This document shows, piece by piece, positions 8,607-20,357 of a stretch of DNA of 64,000 nucleotides. Position 1 is the first letter of the stretch. Every line of letters begins with the position of its first letter. Position numbers and translations under genes: made by a program. The stretch lies in NCBI GenBank assembly GCA_900466605.1, contig UBMU01000002.1, positions 62,001-126,000 on the forward strand, given 5' to 3'. The notes beneath the pieces were generated by a model. It did not search any database. It was not told where the DNA came from and saw only the letters and a list, made by a program, of their open reading frames with translations. This stretch comes from Hyphomicrobiales bacterium (GTDB taxonomy: Bacteria > Pseudomonadota > Alphaproteobacteria > Rhizobiales > Rhizobiaceae).

Positions 8607-11226
8607 TGTTCACAATCCTTTGCGGAACCACGATGATCTTCTTGGGCGTCTGACCGTTCAGCGCCTTCTTGACGTCATCCAATGCGAGCACACCCTCGGT
8701 GACGGCATTCTGATCTGCGTCGCGAGAAATTGTCAATTCAGCGCGCTTCTTACCATTGATCTGAACCGGCAAAATCACATCGTTCTCAACAACGAGGGAG
8801 TCGTCGTAGCGTGGCCAGTCGGTGTGTGCCAGCAATCCGTCGTTTCCGAGCACTGCCCAGCACTCTTCAGCCAGATGTGGCGTCATCGGCGCTACCAGCT
8901 GAATCAGAATTTCCACCGCGTTGCGCACAGCGGCGCGATAGGCAAGGTCGCCCTCGCCGGCAGCGACCTTGGTCAAGGGTGACGCAAGCGCGTTTACGAG
9001 CTCATAGATCCTGGCGACGGCCTTGTTGAACCAGAGGCGGTCGTAGTCGTTCTGGACGGCTTTCAGCGTCTTGTGGGCAACCTGAGAGATTAAGTGGCCA
9101 TCGCCATCCTTAGCCGGAGTTGGATTTACATCCCTAAGATTCTCTGCTGCCTCAGATACAAGCCGCCACAAGCGCTGCGTAAATCGATTGGCACCTTCCA
9201 CGCCTGCTTCCGACCAGATGACGTCGCGTTCCGGTGGCGAATCCGACAGCACAAAGAAGCGCGCGGTGTCCGCACCGTAAGAAGCGATGATGTCATCGGG
9301 ATCGACGACGTTCTTCTTGGACTTCGACATCTTCTCGATGGATCCAATGGCAACCTCCTCACCATTGGACAGAAGAAAGGCGCTCCGCTTACCGTCCAGC
9401 TCTTCGATCCGGATGTCTGCCGGAGCGACCCATTCCCGGCCCATTCCCGAGCCACGACTGTAGGTCTCGTGAACGACCATGCCCTGTGTGAAGAGACCCT
9501 TGAAAGGTTCCTTCGCATCGACATGACCCGTCTCGCGCATTGCGCGGGTGAAGAAGCGTGAATAGAGCAAGTGCAAGATCGCGTGCTCGATACCGCCGAT
9601 ATATTGGTCAACGGGCAGCCACTCGTTGGCAGCGCTCCGATCAGTCGGCTTGTCTTCCCAGGGCGCCGTGAACCGCGTGAAGTACCAGCTCGAATCGACA
9701 AACGTATCCATCGTATCCGTCTCGCGACGAGCATCCTTGCCACATTGTGGGCAGGCGACGTGCCGCCAGGTCGGATGCCGATCGAGCGGATTCCCGGGTT
9801 GATCGAACGTCACGTCGTCGGGCAGCTTGACGGGCAGGTCTTTCTTCGGAACCGGAACCACGCCGCAATCATCGCAATGGATGACCGGGATCGGGCAACC
9901 CCAATAGCGCTGGCGCGAAATACCCCAGTCACGAAGACGGAAGTTAACCTTGCGCTCGCCTTGAGAAGCGTTGCCAAGCGTCATTGATGACAGCTGGTCT
10001 GCGACAAGCTCGAATGCTTCGCCGGTGGTTTTGCCGTCGAGAAAGCGCGAGTTGATCATGACGCCATCGCCGTCGTAAGCGGCGTCGCCGACACTGAACG
10101 TGGCCGCGTCGCCATCTGCCGGCATGACAACCGGAACCGCCGGCAATCCGTACTTCCTTGCAAAATCAAGGTCGCGCTGGTCGCCCGACGGGCAGCCGAA
10201 AATCGCGCCGGTGCCATAGTCCATGAGAACGAAGTTCGCGATGTAGACAGGTAGTTCCCACGAAGGGTCGAGCGGATGCCTTACGCGAATGCCGGTGTCG
10301 ATGCCCTTTTTCTCTGCTGTTTCAAGCGCCGCAAGCGAGGTGCCAGCTCGGCGGCACTCTTCGCAGAAAGCATCAATAGCCGGATTCTTCGACGCGGCAT
10401 CTTTGGCCAGGGGGTGGTCGGCCGCAATTGCCAGGAACGAAGCGCCGAACAATGTGTCCGGGCGCGTCGTGTAGACCTCGATCTCGGTCTCTCCCGCCGG
10501 AGCCGTCTCGGCTACGATCTCCCAACGCAGCATCATGCCCTCGGAGCGTCCGATCCAGTTCTTCTGCATCAGTCGCACCTTCTCGGGCCACTGATCCAGT
10601 GTGTCTAAGGCGTCAAGCAGATCCTGGCTGAAGTCAGTGATCTTGAAGAACCACTGTGTCAATTCCCTTTGCTCGACGAGTGCGCCAGACCGCCAGCCGC
10701 GCCCGTCGATGACCTGTTCGTTGGCCAGAACCGTATTATCGACTGGATCCCAGTTCACCTTTGATTGCTTGCGGTAGACCAGCCCCTTCTCGAGAAAATC
10801 GAGGAACAGGTGCTGCTGGTGCTGGTAATATGCCACGTCGCAGGTCGCAAACTCTCGGCTCCAGTCCAGGGAGAGGCCCATCGCCTTCAACTGGGACTTC
10901 ATCGAGGCGATGTTTTGGTATGTCCAGGATGCCGGATGTACGCCTCGCTCCATGGCGGCATTCTCGGCGGGCATACCGAAAGCGTCCCAGCCCATCGGGT
11001 GCAGCACATTATAGCCGCGCGCTCGCTTATATCGGGCGACAACGTCACCCATAGCGTAGTTTCGCACGTGACCCATGTGGATACGGCCTGATGGATACGG
11101 AAACATCTCCAGGACGTAGTACTTGTCGCGCGGATCGTTGTTATCGGTCTCGAAGACCTTCTCTTCGTTCCATTTTTGCTGCCAACGAGGTTCGGCATCA
11201 CGCGGGTTATAACGTTCGGTAGCCAT
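8596..11226 (-). CDS. leuS: Leucyl-tRNA synthetase
   Basis: Class I synthetase that charges tRNA-Leu. At 876 residues it is full length. The HIGH motif is HMGH at 50-53 within [11 protein letters not shown], the KMSKS loop is exact at 632-636, and the CP1 editing domain lies between ([12 protein letters not shown]). A zinc-ribbon-like segment [15 protein letters not shown] with CPQC follows in the middle. The ATG at 11226 is the only good start. It heads the leuS-lptE-holA run; about 200 bases separate it from the divergent yggS. Confidence 0.98.
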   Translation of the reverse strand: MATERYNPRDAEPRWQQKWNEEKVFETDNNDPRDKYYVLEMFPYPSGRIHMGHVRNYAMGDVVARYKRARGYNVLHPMGWDAFGMPAENAAMERGVHPASWTYQNIASMKSQLKAMGLSLDWSREFATCDVAYYQHQQHLFLDFLEKGLVYRKQSKVNWDPVDNTVLANEQVIDGRGWRSGALVEQRELTQWFFKITDFSQDLLDALDTLDQWPEKVRLMQKNWIGRSEGMMLRWEIVAETAPAGETEIEVYTTRPDTLFGASFLAIAADHPLAKDAASKNPAIDAFCEECRRAGTSLAALETAEKKGIDTGIRVRHPLDPSWELPVYIANFVLMDYGTGAIFGCPSGDQRDLDFARKYGLPAVPVVMPADGDAATFSVGDAAYDGDGVMINSRFLDGKTTGEAFELVADQLSSMTLGNASQGERKVNFRLRDWGISRQRYWGCPIPVIHCDDCGVVPVPKKDLPVKLPDDVTFDQPGNPLDRHPTWRHVACPQCGKDARRETDTMDTFVDSSWYFTRFTAPWEDKPTDRSAANEWLPVDQYIGGIEHAILHLLYSRFFTRAMRETGHVDAKEPFKGLFTQGMVVHETYSRGSGMGREWVAPADIRIEELDGKRSAFLLSNGEEVAIGSIEKMSKSKKNVVDPDDIIASYGADTARFFVLSDSPPERDVIWSEAGVEGANRFTQRLWRLVSEAAENLRDVNPTPAKDGDGHLISQVAHKTLKAVQNDYDRLWFNKAVARIYELVNALASPLTKVAAGEGDLAYRAAVRNAVEILIQLVAPMTPHLAEECWAVLGNDGLLAHTDWPRYDDSLVVENDVILPVQINGKKRAELTISRDADQNAVTEGVLALDDVKKALNGQTPKKIIVVPQRIVNIVV

Positions 11227-11427
11227 GGTATTCGTATTTCCGAAAAAATCAGGGGAAGTTGGTGGTGACCTTCACCATGAAACCACGGTAGCGTCAAGTT
11301 TTACGGGTGCCGCAAGTGTCCGATCTCGGTCTGCCTGCAACGATTTCAAAGCGCGTGGGCCTTGGCAAGCACAGGGCAGGTGTTTAGTGCAGTACCATCT
11401 TCTCATATGGTCATGCCGAGGCGAACG

Positions 11428-12087
11428 ATGGAACTTGAAGAGCGATTGAACGATGTGCGTTCGCATATCGCTGCAGCCGAGCAGCGGGGTGGACGACCTG
11501 AGGGTTCGGTCCAGCTTGTCGCTGTCTCAAAGACATTCGATGCAGACGCTATTCGTCCCGCGCTTCAAGCCGGGCAGCGGATCTTTGGTGAAAACCGGGT
11601 TCAGGAGAGCCAGGGAAAGTGGCCCGGTCTGAAATCCGAAATGGCTGACATCGAACTTCATCTCATCGGTCCACTGCAGTCAAACAAGGCGGCAGAAGCA
11701 GTAGCACTGTTCGATGTCATAGAAACAGTCGATCGCGAGAAGATTGCCCATGTACTCGCCGACGAAATGAAGCGCCAGGCGAAGGCCCCGCGCCTTTATG
11801 TTCAGGTGAATACAGGGCTTGAGCCGCAGAAAGCAGGAATCGCCCCTGACGACACCGTCGAGTTTGTCGCTCTTTGCCGCGATCAACTCGGTCTGCCCAT
11901 TGAAGGCTTGATGTGCATTCCGCCGGCGGACGAGAATCCGGGGCCGCATTTCGCATTGCTTGCCAAGCTCGCTAGGGATTGCGGCGTCGCGAAACTCTCG
12001 ATGGGAATGTCGGGAGACTATGAAACGGCAATTGCCTTTGGCGCAACCACCGTTCGCGTTGGTTCCGCGATCTTCGGTGCACGCTGA
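11428..12087 (+). CDS. YggS/PLPBP family pyridoxal-phosphate homeostasis protein
   Basis: Small PLP-binding protein that buffers pyridoxal phosphate and influences amino-acid and keto-acid balance; it has no known catalytic activity. The ATG at 11428 (M-E-L-E-E-R-L) gives 219 residues, the family norm; in-frame codons upstream would add a 22-residue extension unlike relatives. The PLP lysine lies in LVAVSKTF near residue 36, followed by FGENRVQE and the HLIGPLQSNK motif. The end GATTVRVGSAIFG is the phosphate-binding loop. Apparently a single-gene unit. Confidence 0.93.
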   Translation: MELEERLNDVRSHIAAAEQRGGRPEGSVQLVAVSKTFDADAIRPALQAGQRIFGENRVQESQGKWPGLKSEMADIELHLIGPLQSNKAAEAVALFDVIETVDREKIAHVLADEMKRQAKAPRLYVQVNTGLEPQKAGIAPDDTVEFVALCRDQLGLPIEGLMCIPPADENPGPHFALLAKLARDCGVAKLSMGMSGDYETAIAFGATTVRVGSAIFGAR

Positions 12088-12169
12088 TACGCACCTTTCG
12101 TCGGGCTTCCTCTCCTGCACTGCCTCACCTAGATTGATGGGATAACTTGCATGTCCTGGGGAGGAGCAG

Positions 12170-14080
12170 ATGCAGGGAGGCTATCGCCAGACCTATGCCA
12201 GGTGGAAGGCAGATCCGGAAGCCTTTTGGCAAGAGGCGGCGGCGGAAATCAGCTGGTTTAAACAGCCAGAACAGATCTTTTCGCGAGAAGGCGGTCCATA
12301 CGGCCGCTGGTTCGCCGGGGGCGAAACCAATACCTGCTACAATTGCCTCGACCGCCATGTTCGGGCCGGACGCGGGGGCAGCACTGCGTTCATCTACGAC
12401 AGCCCGATTACCGGCGCGACGGCTGTGTTTACCTATGGTGATGTCCTTGCCGAGGTCAGTGCCATTGCGGCAACGCTTCGCCAACGCGGAATCGCGAAAG
12501 GCGACCGCGTCATCATCTATATGCCGATGGTGCCGCAAGCGGTGTTTTCCATGCTTGCCTGCGCGCGTATCGGCGCGGTCCATTCCGTTGTTTTCGGTGG
12601 TTTTGCCGCAAATGAGCTTGCAGCGCGCATCGATGATTCGGGAGCGAAACTAATCATCACGGCAAGTTGCGGGCTCGAACCGGGACGGGTGGTTCCGTAC
12701 AAGCCTCTCGTCGATCACGCAATCGCTACCGCCAAATTGAAACCGGCGCATTGTCTCGTGTTGCAGAGGCCACAGCTTGCGGCCGAATTGATCGATGGCC
12801 GCGACGAGGATTTCGAAGCCGCCGTGGCGGTAAATCGTGGCGTAAATGTTGAATGCGTCCCCGTCGGTGCAACGGACGAGCTTTACATTCTCTATACATC
12901 CGGCACGACGGGCCAGCCCAAAGGTGTCGTGCGCGATAACGGCGGCCACATGGTCGCCCTCAACTGGTCGATGGCCAACATTTTTGGCATCAGGCCGGGT
13001 GAAGTGTTCTGGGCAGCTTCCGACATTGGTTGGGTCGTTGGGCATTCCTACATCGTGTATGCACCGCTGTTGGCAGGCGCCGCCAGCGTGATATTCGAAG
13101 GAAAGCCGGTTGGTACGCCGGATGCCGGCGTCTTCTGGCGTATCGCTTCGGAGCATGATGTCCGCGTACTGTTTACGGCACCCACTGCGTTCCGTGCCAT
13201 CCGGCGGGAAGATAGCGATGGGGTCCACCTCAAGGCGTATCCGATGCCGAATTTCCGTGCCTTGTTCCTGGCGGGAGAGCGCGCCGATCCGGAGACCCTG
13301 AAATGGGCTGAGCGCATGCTTGATGTTCCTGTGATCGATCATTGGTGGCAGACGGAGACGGGATGGCCGATGGTGGCGAACCCGCTCGGCCTTGAGGCCC
13401 TGCCCGTGAAGCACGGCTCTCCATCGATGCCTATGCCCGGCTACAGTATTCAGGTTCTCGATGACGCCGGCCACCCGGTTGCGCCGGGGACACTTGGGAA
13501 TATCGTCGTCGAGCTCCCCCTGCCCCCCGGCTGCTTACCCACGCTGTGGAATGCTGACGAGCGCTTTCATTCAGCCTATCTGGCGGAATTTCCGGGTTAC
13601 TATAAAACTGCGGACGCCGGATACCTCGATGAGGATGGCTACCTCTTCATCATGTCGCGCACAGACGATATCATCAATTGCGCAGGTCACCGGCTGTCGA
13701 CGGGAGCGATGGAGGAGGTTTGCGCCACACATCCGGACGTTGCCGAGTGCGCCGTGGTTGGAATTGCCGACCAATTGAAGGGCCAGGTTCCTTGTGGTTT
13801 TCTCGTCCTGAAGAAAAATGTTTCACGGGAAACATCAGCTATTGAATCGGAGGTCGTGCAACTGATCCGCGATGCGATCGGCCCGGTGGCTGGATTCAAG
13901 ATCGCAATAACCGTCGAACGACTTCCCAAGACCCGCTCCGGCAAAATCCTACGGGGTACAATCCAAAAGATCGCCGACGGCGTGCCATGGAGAATGCCGG
14001 CGACCATTGACGATCCGGTCATCCTCGAGGAGATCGCCGAAGCCTTGCGTAAACGTGGATTCGGCTCACTGCCGATGTAG
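12170..14080 (+). CDS. Propionyl-CoA synthetase-like (PrpE-type) acyl-CoA ligase
   Basis: Adenylate-forming enzyme that activates a short-chain carboxylate, probably propionate, to its CoA ester. The ATG follows GGAGGAGCAG. The 636 residues include the ATP motif YTSGTTGQPKG, the WWQTETG core and the C-terminal lysine motif [11 protein letters not shown], whose lysine is the usual acetylation and catalytic site. It resembles PrpE more than Acs: the N-terminus is short (YRQTYARWKADPEAFW) and there is GVVRDNGGH where Acs has [10 protein letters not shown] parS-like site with one mismatch lies in codons 550-555 (N-V-S-R-E-T), in a linker of the C-terminal domain. Substrate is inferred from family. 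Confidence 0.85.
   Translation: MQGGYRQTYARWKADPEAFWQEAAAEISWFKQPEQIFSREGGPYGRWFAGGETNTCYNCLDRHVRAGRGGSTAFIYDSPITGATAVFTYGDVLAEVSAIAATLRQRGIAKGDRVIIYMPMVPQAVFSMLACARIGAVHSVVFGGFAANELAARIDDSGAKLIITASCGLEPGRVVPYKPLVDHAIATAKLKPAHCLVLQRPQLAAELIDGRDEDFEAAVAVNRGVNVECVPVGATDELYILYTSGTTGQPKGVVRDNGGHMVALNWSMANIFGIRPGEVFWAASDIGWVVGHSYIVYAPLLAGAASVIFEGKPVGTPDAGVFWRIASEHDVRVLFTAPTAFRAIRREDSDGVHLKAYPMPNFRALFLAGERADPETLKWAERMLDVPVIDHWWQTETGWPMVANPLGLEALPVKHGSPSMPMPGYSIQVLDDAGHPVAPGTLGNIVVELPLPPGCLPTLWNADERFHSAYLAEFPGYYKTADAGYLDEDGYLFIMSRTDDIINCAGHRLSTGAMEEVCATHPDVAECAVVGIADQLKGQVPCGFLVLKKNVSRETSAIESEVVQLIRDAIGPVAGFKIAITVERLPKTRSGKILRGTIQKIADGVPWRMPATIDDPVILEEIAEALRKRGFGSLPM
13819..13834. promoter_or_regulatory. 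parS-like site 4, 15/16, inside the acyl-CoA ligase gene
   Basis: TGTTTCACGGGAAACA differs from consensus only at one central base (T to G). The flanking A and T extend the dyad symmetry. It is about 9.1 kb from site 3 and 6.8 kb past parB. Confidence 0.72.
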
Positions 14081-14092
14081 GCCCAAAAAGAA

Positions 14093-14114
14093 AGGCCCCG
14101 CTTACGCAGGGCCT
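14093..14114 (-). terminator. Intrinsic terminator of the DUF1013/TrcR gene
   Basis: Stem AGGCCC / GGGCCT with an intervening loop. On the minus strand it is followed by TTTCTTTTTGGG. It lies 23 bases after the minus-strand stop at 14138 and may also stop plus-strand transcripts. Confidence 0.8.
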
Positions 14115-14137
14115 GATGTGTCGATCAACAAAGACAA

Positions 14138-14836
14138 TCAATACTGATCGTCTTCGTCCTCGTCCTTCGGAGAAGACTTCAGAGACTTGAGCTTTGCGAA
14201 CACGGCGTCGGCGTCGATCTCCTTTTCCTCTTCGCGCTCATGCGTTGTCAGGCGTTCGGTTTCATGTGCCGACTGCAGTGTCGCGCCAAGCTCGGCGGCG
14301 GTCGGCAGCGGACGGCCCTTTGCCGCCTTCTCGACTTCCATGTCGAGGTCGATCTGGCTGCAGAGACCGAGTGTTACGGGGTCCATCGGCGCGAGGTTCG
14401 CAGAGTTCCAGTGAGTACGTTCGCGAATCTGCTCGATCGTCGACTTGGTGGTGCCAACCAGGCGCGAAATCTGCGCATCCTTGAGTTCCGGATGATTGCG
14501 CACCAGCCAGAGAATGGCGTTCGGACGATCCTGGCGTTTGGAAACCGGTGTATAGCGCGGGCCGCGACGCTTGGATTCGGGCACGCGAACCTTAGGCTCG
14601 GAAAGCTTCAGCTTGTGCGCCGGGTTTTTCTCAGCGCGGGCAATTTCGTCGCGTGAAAGCTGACCGGTTGCAATCGGATCGAGACCTTTGATGCCCTGCG
14701 CGGCTTCGCCGTCGGCAATTGCCTTCACTTCGAGCGGATGCAGTCTGCAGAACTGAGCGATCTGGTCGAATGACAGGGCTGTGTTGTCGACGAGCCAGAT
14801 GGCGGTCGCTTTCGGCATGAGCAATTGTTGAGCCAT
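14138..14836 (-). CDS. trcR: DUF1013 family regulator (TrcR-type cell-cycle transcription factor)
   Basis: A 232-residue protein of the DUF1013 family, nearly restricted to alphaproteobacteria and named TrcR (cell-cycle transcriptional regulator) in recent annotation. Two helix-turn-helix-like segments are visible: ALSFDQIAQFCRLHPLEVKAI (about 20-40) and DAQISRLVGTTKSTIEQIRERT (about 119-140). The C-terminal third is charged and probably disordered (acidic end DEDEDDQY). It is divergent from acs, with a 228-base shared upstream region. The family call is firm; the regulatory role here is taken from relatives. Confidence 0.85.
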   Translation of the reverse strand: MAQQLLMPKATAIWLVDNTALSFDQIAQFCRLHPLEVKAIADGEAAQGIKGLDPIATGQLSRDEIARAEKNPAHKLKLSEPKVRVPESKRRGPRYTPVSKRQDRPNAILWLVRNHPELKDAQISRLVGTTKSTIEQIRERTHWNSANLAPMDPVTLGLCSQIDLDMEVEKAAKGRPLPTAAELGATLQSAHETERLTTHEREEEKEIDADAVFAKLKSLKSSPKDEDEDDQY

Positions 14837-15064
14837 GGATATAGTCCTTCTGTCGTCCGCGCCGGTGTCGCGGTCCGTGGATTGTCACCACTATGTCCGG
14901 GAAATATGGCGCTATATAACCGCAGTGACGCAGAATTGCAATTGATCACGAATGAAATGACCTTTGTCTAATTGCCGGGCAAATGTGACCTGCTATGAAT
15001 GCCTGAAGCTAGTCCGGGCCGTTTCGCTTTTTGGTCGCCCGGTGTCCGAGTGAGGAGGAGTTCC

Positions 15065-17020
<1,956 letters not shown>

Positions 17021-17028
17021 TCAAAGAA

Positions 17029-17052
17029 GCCGCTCCGGGTGATCGGGGCGGC
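17029..17052. terminator. Hairpin between convergent acs and nuclease genes
   Basis: Eight-bp stem GCCGCTCC / GGGGCGGC (one U-G pair), abutting the minus-strand stop at 17054 and eight bases after the acs stop. On the minus strand TTCTTTGATT follows; the plus-strand side has no T-run. Probable shared terminator. Confidence 0.45.
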
Positions 17053-17053
17053 C

Positions 17054-17503
17054 TCACTTCTCTTGGGGACAGGTCTCTCGCGGCTTTCGACCACCGTTGT
17101 AAGCTCGCACAATCCCCTCGCCCAACAGGTCCTGAGCCGGATTCCTGCCATCCGAAAGCGTGACATTTGCCAGGATGCGGCCGAAATACTTGTCGCCGGC
17201 AATCTGCGTAAGCTGGATCTCCGGCGATCCGGATGTCAGGCTTTCAAGCGCGTGACGAGCGTCGATGCCCGCACGCCTAACTTCCGCGCAGGTGGAGTGC
17301 ATCTCCGGCGCATCGATCCCGCGAATCCGAACGTAGACTTCCATTGTCTGCTGCGGCCAAGGGCGGGCTTCGACCAGCAGCGTGTCGCCGTCGATCACCC
17401 TCAGGATTTCAGCCGATACCGGCCCTTCTATCTCGTCGCGCGCCTCTGTCTTGACCGGAGTCAGAGCGAAGGCCAATGCGAATAGCGATGCAATCTTTCT
17501 CAT
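17054..17503 (-). CDS. Secreted thermonuclease-like (SNase domain) protein
   Basis: A 149-residue protein with an N-terminal signal peptide (about 22 residues, ending near KTEARD) and a staphylococcal-nuclease fold: VIDGDTLLV, then RGIDAPEM, then the KYFGRILANV segment. The active-site set of micrococcal nuclease (Arg, Glu, Arg) is only partly evident: RIRGIDAPE gives an arginine and a glutamate, and GRILA gives the second arginine. So it is a plausible periplasmic nuclease, but many rhizobial members are uncharacterised. It converges on acs. Confidence 0.8.
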   Translation of the reverse strand: MRKIASLFALAFALTPVKTEARDEIEGPVSAEILRVIDGDTLLVEARPWPQQTMEVYVRIRGIDAPEMHSTCAEVRRAGIDARHALESLTSGSPEIQLTQIAGDKYFGRILANVTLSDGRNPAQDLLGEGIVRAYNGGRKPRETCPQEK

Positions 17504-17551
17504 GAAAGGAATAAATTCCGATCACGGCCTAAAGTCAATAGGAATATTTAC

Positions 17552-17776
17552 TTAGAAATCGATCGCTCTGCCGTTGATTTCCCAATCCCCGAAGCGAGAA
17601 GGATCAGCGCCACCGCGGCCGCCTATTTCCGGTGGCATCTCTACAAGTTTCTCGTTTCGGCGACGCTCTTCGGCCTCGGCAAGCGCGCGCTTGGCAGCTG
17701 GCGAGAGCAACTTGCGGGGAGCGTCAGCGGCTTCAGTCGCCAAAGTTTCGTTGTTGTCGTTATCGGCTGCCTGCAT
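17552..17776 (-). CDS. DUF1674 / SDHAF4-like protein (succinate dehydrogenase assembly factor 4 family)
   Basis: A 74-residue protein ending in the family signature FGDWEINGRAIDF. In mitochondria SDHAF4 relatives bind the flavinylated SDHA subunit; bacterial members are presumed to do the same. The start at 17776 (M-Q-A-A-D-N-D-N) follows GGAAG; a start at 17830 would add 18 residues. The middle (SPAAKRALAEAEERRR) is a charged helix. Divergent from htpX with about 120 bases between. Confidence 0.8.
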   Translation of the reverse strand: MQAADNDNNETLATEAADAPRKLLSPAAKRALAEAEERRRNEKLVEMPPEIGGRGGADPSRFGDWEINGRAIDF

Positions 17777-17899
17777 CACGCGCTTCCGCCTGAAAAAATA
17801 TTGAAATTGGCTGGTGAATGACCAAATCATAGTGCGCCGGCGCCGCAATTGAAACCCTCTAGCCGCATGCGGTCCGCTCAGGGGTATTTGGAGACAGCG

Positions 17900-18862
17900 A
17901 TGAACCTCGTCCGTACAGCCATGTTGCTTGCCTTCATGACAGCATTGTTCATGGCCGTCGGCTTCCTGATTGGCGGACGCGGCGGCATGATGATCGCGTT
18001 CGTAATCGCCGCCGGGATGAACTTCTTTTCCTACTGGAATTCCGACCGCATGGTGCTGTCGGCCTATCGAGCGCAGGAGATCGACGAACGCAACGCGCCG
18101 GAGTTCTTCGCAATCATAAGGGATCTCGCGCGCAATGCGGGCCTGCCCATGCCCAAGGTCTATCTCTATGACAGCCCGCAGCCGAACGCCTTTGCGACCG
18201 GTCGCAATCCTGAGAACGCCGCCGTTGCCGCTTCCACCGGCTTGCTGAGCGCGCTGACGCCTGAAGAAGTCGCAGGCGTCATGGCGCACGAGCTTGCCCA
18301 CGTGCAAAACCGCGATACCTTGACCATGACGATCACAGCGACCCTCGCCGGCGCGATTTCCATGTTGGGCAATTTTGCGTTCTTCTTTAGTGGCAATCGG
18401 GAAAACAACAACAATCCGCTTGGCTTCATCGGGGTGTTGCTGGCGATGATTGTCGCCCCGCTTGCCGCGATGATGGTTCAGATGGCCATTAGCCGGACGC
18501 GCGAATACTCCGCAGATCGCCGTGGTGCGGAGATCTGCGGCAATCCCCTGTGGCTTGCTTCAGCGCTCGGCAAGATCGCGCGAAGCGCATCGCATGTGCC
18601 CAACTACGATGCCGAGCGCAACCCGGCAACCGCTCACATGTTCATCATCAATCCGCTGACAGGGGCCGGCATGGACAACCTGTTCTCTACACATCCGAAC
18701 ACCGAAAACCGGATTGCGGCGCTGCAGGAAATGGCACGCAGCGGCATGAATGTCTCGACGTCGCCTGCTCGCGCTGATAATCCGATGCGCAAATCGCGCT
18801 CGGTTCCGAATACCGGTCTTGATCGCGGTGGTTCACAACCGCCGAAAGGTCCGTGGTCTTGA
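17900..18862 (+). CDS. htpX: Zinc metalloprotease HtpX
   Basis: Membrane-bound protease that degrades damaged inner-membrane proteins. The ATG at 17900 ([10 protein letters not shown]) gives 320 residues; upstream in-frame codons are not family-like. Two transmembrane helices lie in the first 45 residues and two more around 145-205. The zinc motif HELAH is at 130-134 and the third ligand is in [10 protein letters not shown]. The C-terminal tail of about 40 residues is polar. The rsmB-like gene overlaps its 3' end by 10 bases, so the two are probably co-transcribed. Confidence 0.95.
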   Translation: MNLVRTAMLLAFMTALFMAVGFLIGGRGGMMIAFVIAAGMNFFSYWNSDRMVLSAYRAQEIDERNAPEFFAIIRDLARNAGLPMPKVYLYDSPQPNAFATGRNPENAAVAASTGLLSALTPEEVAGVMAHELAHVQNRDTLTMTITATLAGAISMLGNFAFFFSGNRENNNNPLGFIGVLLAMIVAPLAAMMVQMAISRTREYSADRRGAEICGNPLWLASALGKIARSASHVPNYDAERNPATAHMFIINPLTGAGMDNLFSTHPNTENRIAALQEMARSGMNVSTSPARADNPMRKSRSVPNTGLDRGGSQPPKGPWS

Positions 18863-20247
18863 ATTCAGACGGCAAGAAAAAGCCATTTCGTAAAGCCAAG
18901 CCCTCCAACTCGGGACCCGTCGTTGCGCCGGCAAAGCCCGGATTGCAGGTTCGTGCCGCCGCAGCCAAGATCCTGGCGGCCGTCGTGGACCGGAAGCTAC
19001 CGCTTGACGGCGCCTTGGACAATGAACATGGCAATCCGGCCTACAAGGCTCTGAACGAGGGTGATCGCGCATTGGTGCGCGCAATTCTCAATGCGACGCT
19101 CCGCCATTTGCCGCGCATTGATGCCGCAATCTCCCTTCTGCTCGAATCGCCGCTTCCCGAAGGCGCCCGGGCATTGCACCATGTTCTTGCGATTGCCACC
19201 GCACAGATCCTCTACCTCGATGTGCCGGATCATGCCGCAGTCGATCTTGCCGTCGAGCAATCAAATCAGGATCCGCGAAATCGTCGCTTTGCCAAGCTGG
19301 TCAATGCCGTCTTGCGCCGGCTTGGACGCGAGAAAGAGGACGTTCTGGCTGACATCAAAGCCATTCCGGTCATGCCGGAATGGTTTCTTCAAAGACTCGA
19401 AAAGGCCTATGGCAAGGAAAGGGCGCTGTCGATTTCCGAATCGCAGCTCGAGCCGGCGGCGATCGACCTTACCGTCAAGACGGATGCGCAGAGCTGGGCG
19501 GAACGGTTGGGCGGTTTTACGCTGCCGACCGGCGGTGTTCGGCTGGCTGCTTTCGAGGGCGGTATTCCCTCACTTGAGGGATTTGCGGAAGGCGCGTGGT
19601 GGGTTCAAGACGCCGCCGCCAGTATTCCCGCTCAGCTCTTTGGAGACCTGACAGGGAAACGCGTTGCCGATCTGTGTGCGGCCCCCGGCGGAAAGACGGC
19701 CCAACTGGTTCTCGCTGGCGGCGACGTTACGGCCGTCGAGCAATCCGAAAATCGCATCAAGCGTTTGAGAGCCAATCTCGATCGACTAGGGCTGACTGCC
19801 GAGACGGTGGCTAGCGACCTGACGAAATACGAGCCAGTAGAGCTGTTCGACGCGATACTGCTGGATGCTCCTTGCTCATCGACGGGGACGACGCGCCGGC
19901 ATCCGGATGTTCTTTGGGCCAAGGGACCTGAAGACATTGGGAAACTCGCGGTGCTTCAGGAGCGCTTGCTCCGCCACGCCATTGCCTTGCTGAAGCCGGG
20001 CGGCACAATCGTCTTCTCCAATTGTTCGCTTGACCCTAGCGAGGGAGAGGACGTCGCGGCTCGCGTCCTCTCAGATACGCCAATAGTCGAGCGTGTCGCC
20101 ATTGATGCCAAGCGCTGGCCGGGCCTCGAATCTGCCATCAGCCCCCTCGGAGAATTCCGCACGACACCCGACATGCTGGCGGTTCCCTCCGGTTTTGCGG
20201 GCGGTCTCGATGGCTTTTATGCCGTCGTCATGCGCCGTGTTGCCTGA
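18853..20247 (+). CDS. RsmB/NOP family 16S rRNA cytosine-C5 methyltransferase
   Basis: SAM-dependent m5C methyltransferase of the RsmB (Sun/Fmu) type. The N-terminal part is a NusB-like RNA-binding domain ([19 protein letters not shown]), then the Rossmann domain with SAM loop [13 protein letters not shown]. Motif IV is DAPCSSTG with its cysteine at 341, and the catalytic motif VI cysteine is C391 in [13 protein letters not shown]. The start is GTG at 18853 or TTG at 18859; both overlap the htpX stop. At 464 residues it is somewhat longer than E. coli RsmB, mostly by the N-terminus. Confidence 0.9.
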   Translation: MVLNSDGKKKPFRKAKPSNSGPVVAPAKPGLQVRAAAAKILAAVVDRKLPLDGALDNEHGNPAYKALNEGDRALVRAILNATLRHLPRIDAAISLLLESPLPEGARALHHVLAIATAQILYLDVPDHAAVDLAVEQSNQDPRNRRFAKLVNAVLRRLGREKEDVLADIKAIPVMPEWFLQRLEKAYGKERALSISESQLEPAAIDLTVKTDAQSWAERLGGFTLPTGGVRLAAFEGGIPSLEGFAEGAWWVQDAAASIPAQLFGDLTGKRVADLCAAPGGKTAQLVLAGGDVTAVEQSENRIKRLRANLDRLGLTAETVASDLTKYEPVELFDAILLDAPCSSTGTTRRHPDVLWAKGPEDIGKLAVLQERLLRHAIALLKPGGTIVFSNCSLDPSEGEDVAARVLSDTPIVERVAIDAKRWPGLESAISPLGEFRTTPDMLAVPSGFAGGLDGFYAVVMRRVA

Positions 20248-20357
20248 TCGAAAGGCAACTGGCATAGTTGAGCACCTGTCATAATTTGATACGTAAGTGT
20301 CACTGATTCCGGGCTTATTCACTTATTCTTAACGACGCGGGTCAATAGACAATAAAC

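Noticed and set aside
17777..18307. Extension of the SDHAF4-like frame to 251 codons
   Set aside because: The added part is antisense to htpX; the family domain is only the last 74 residues.
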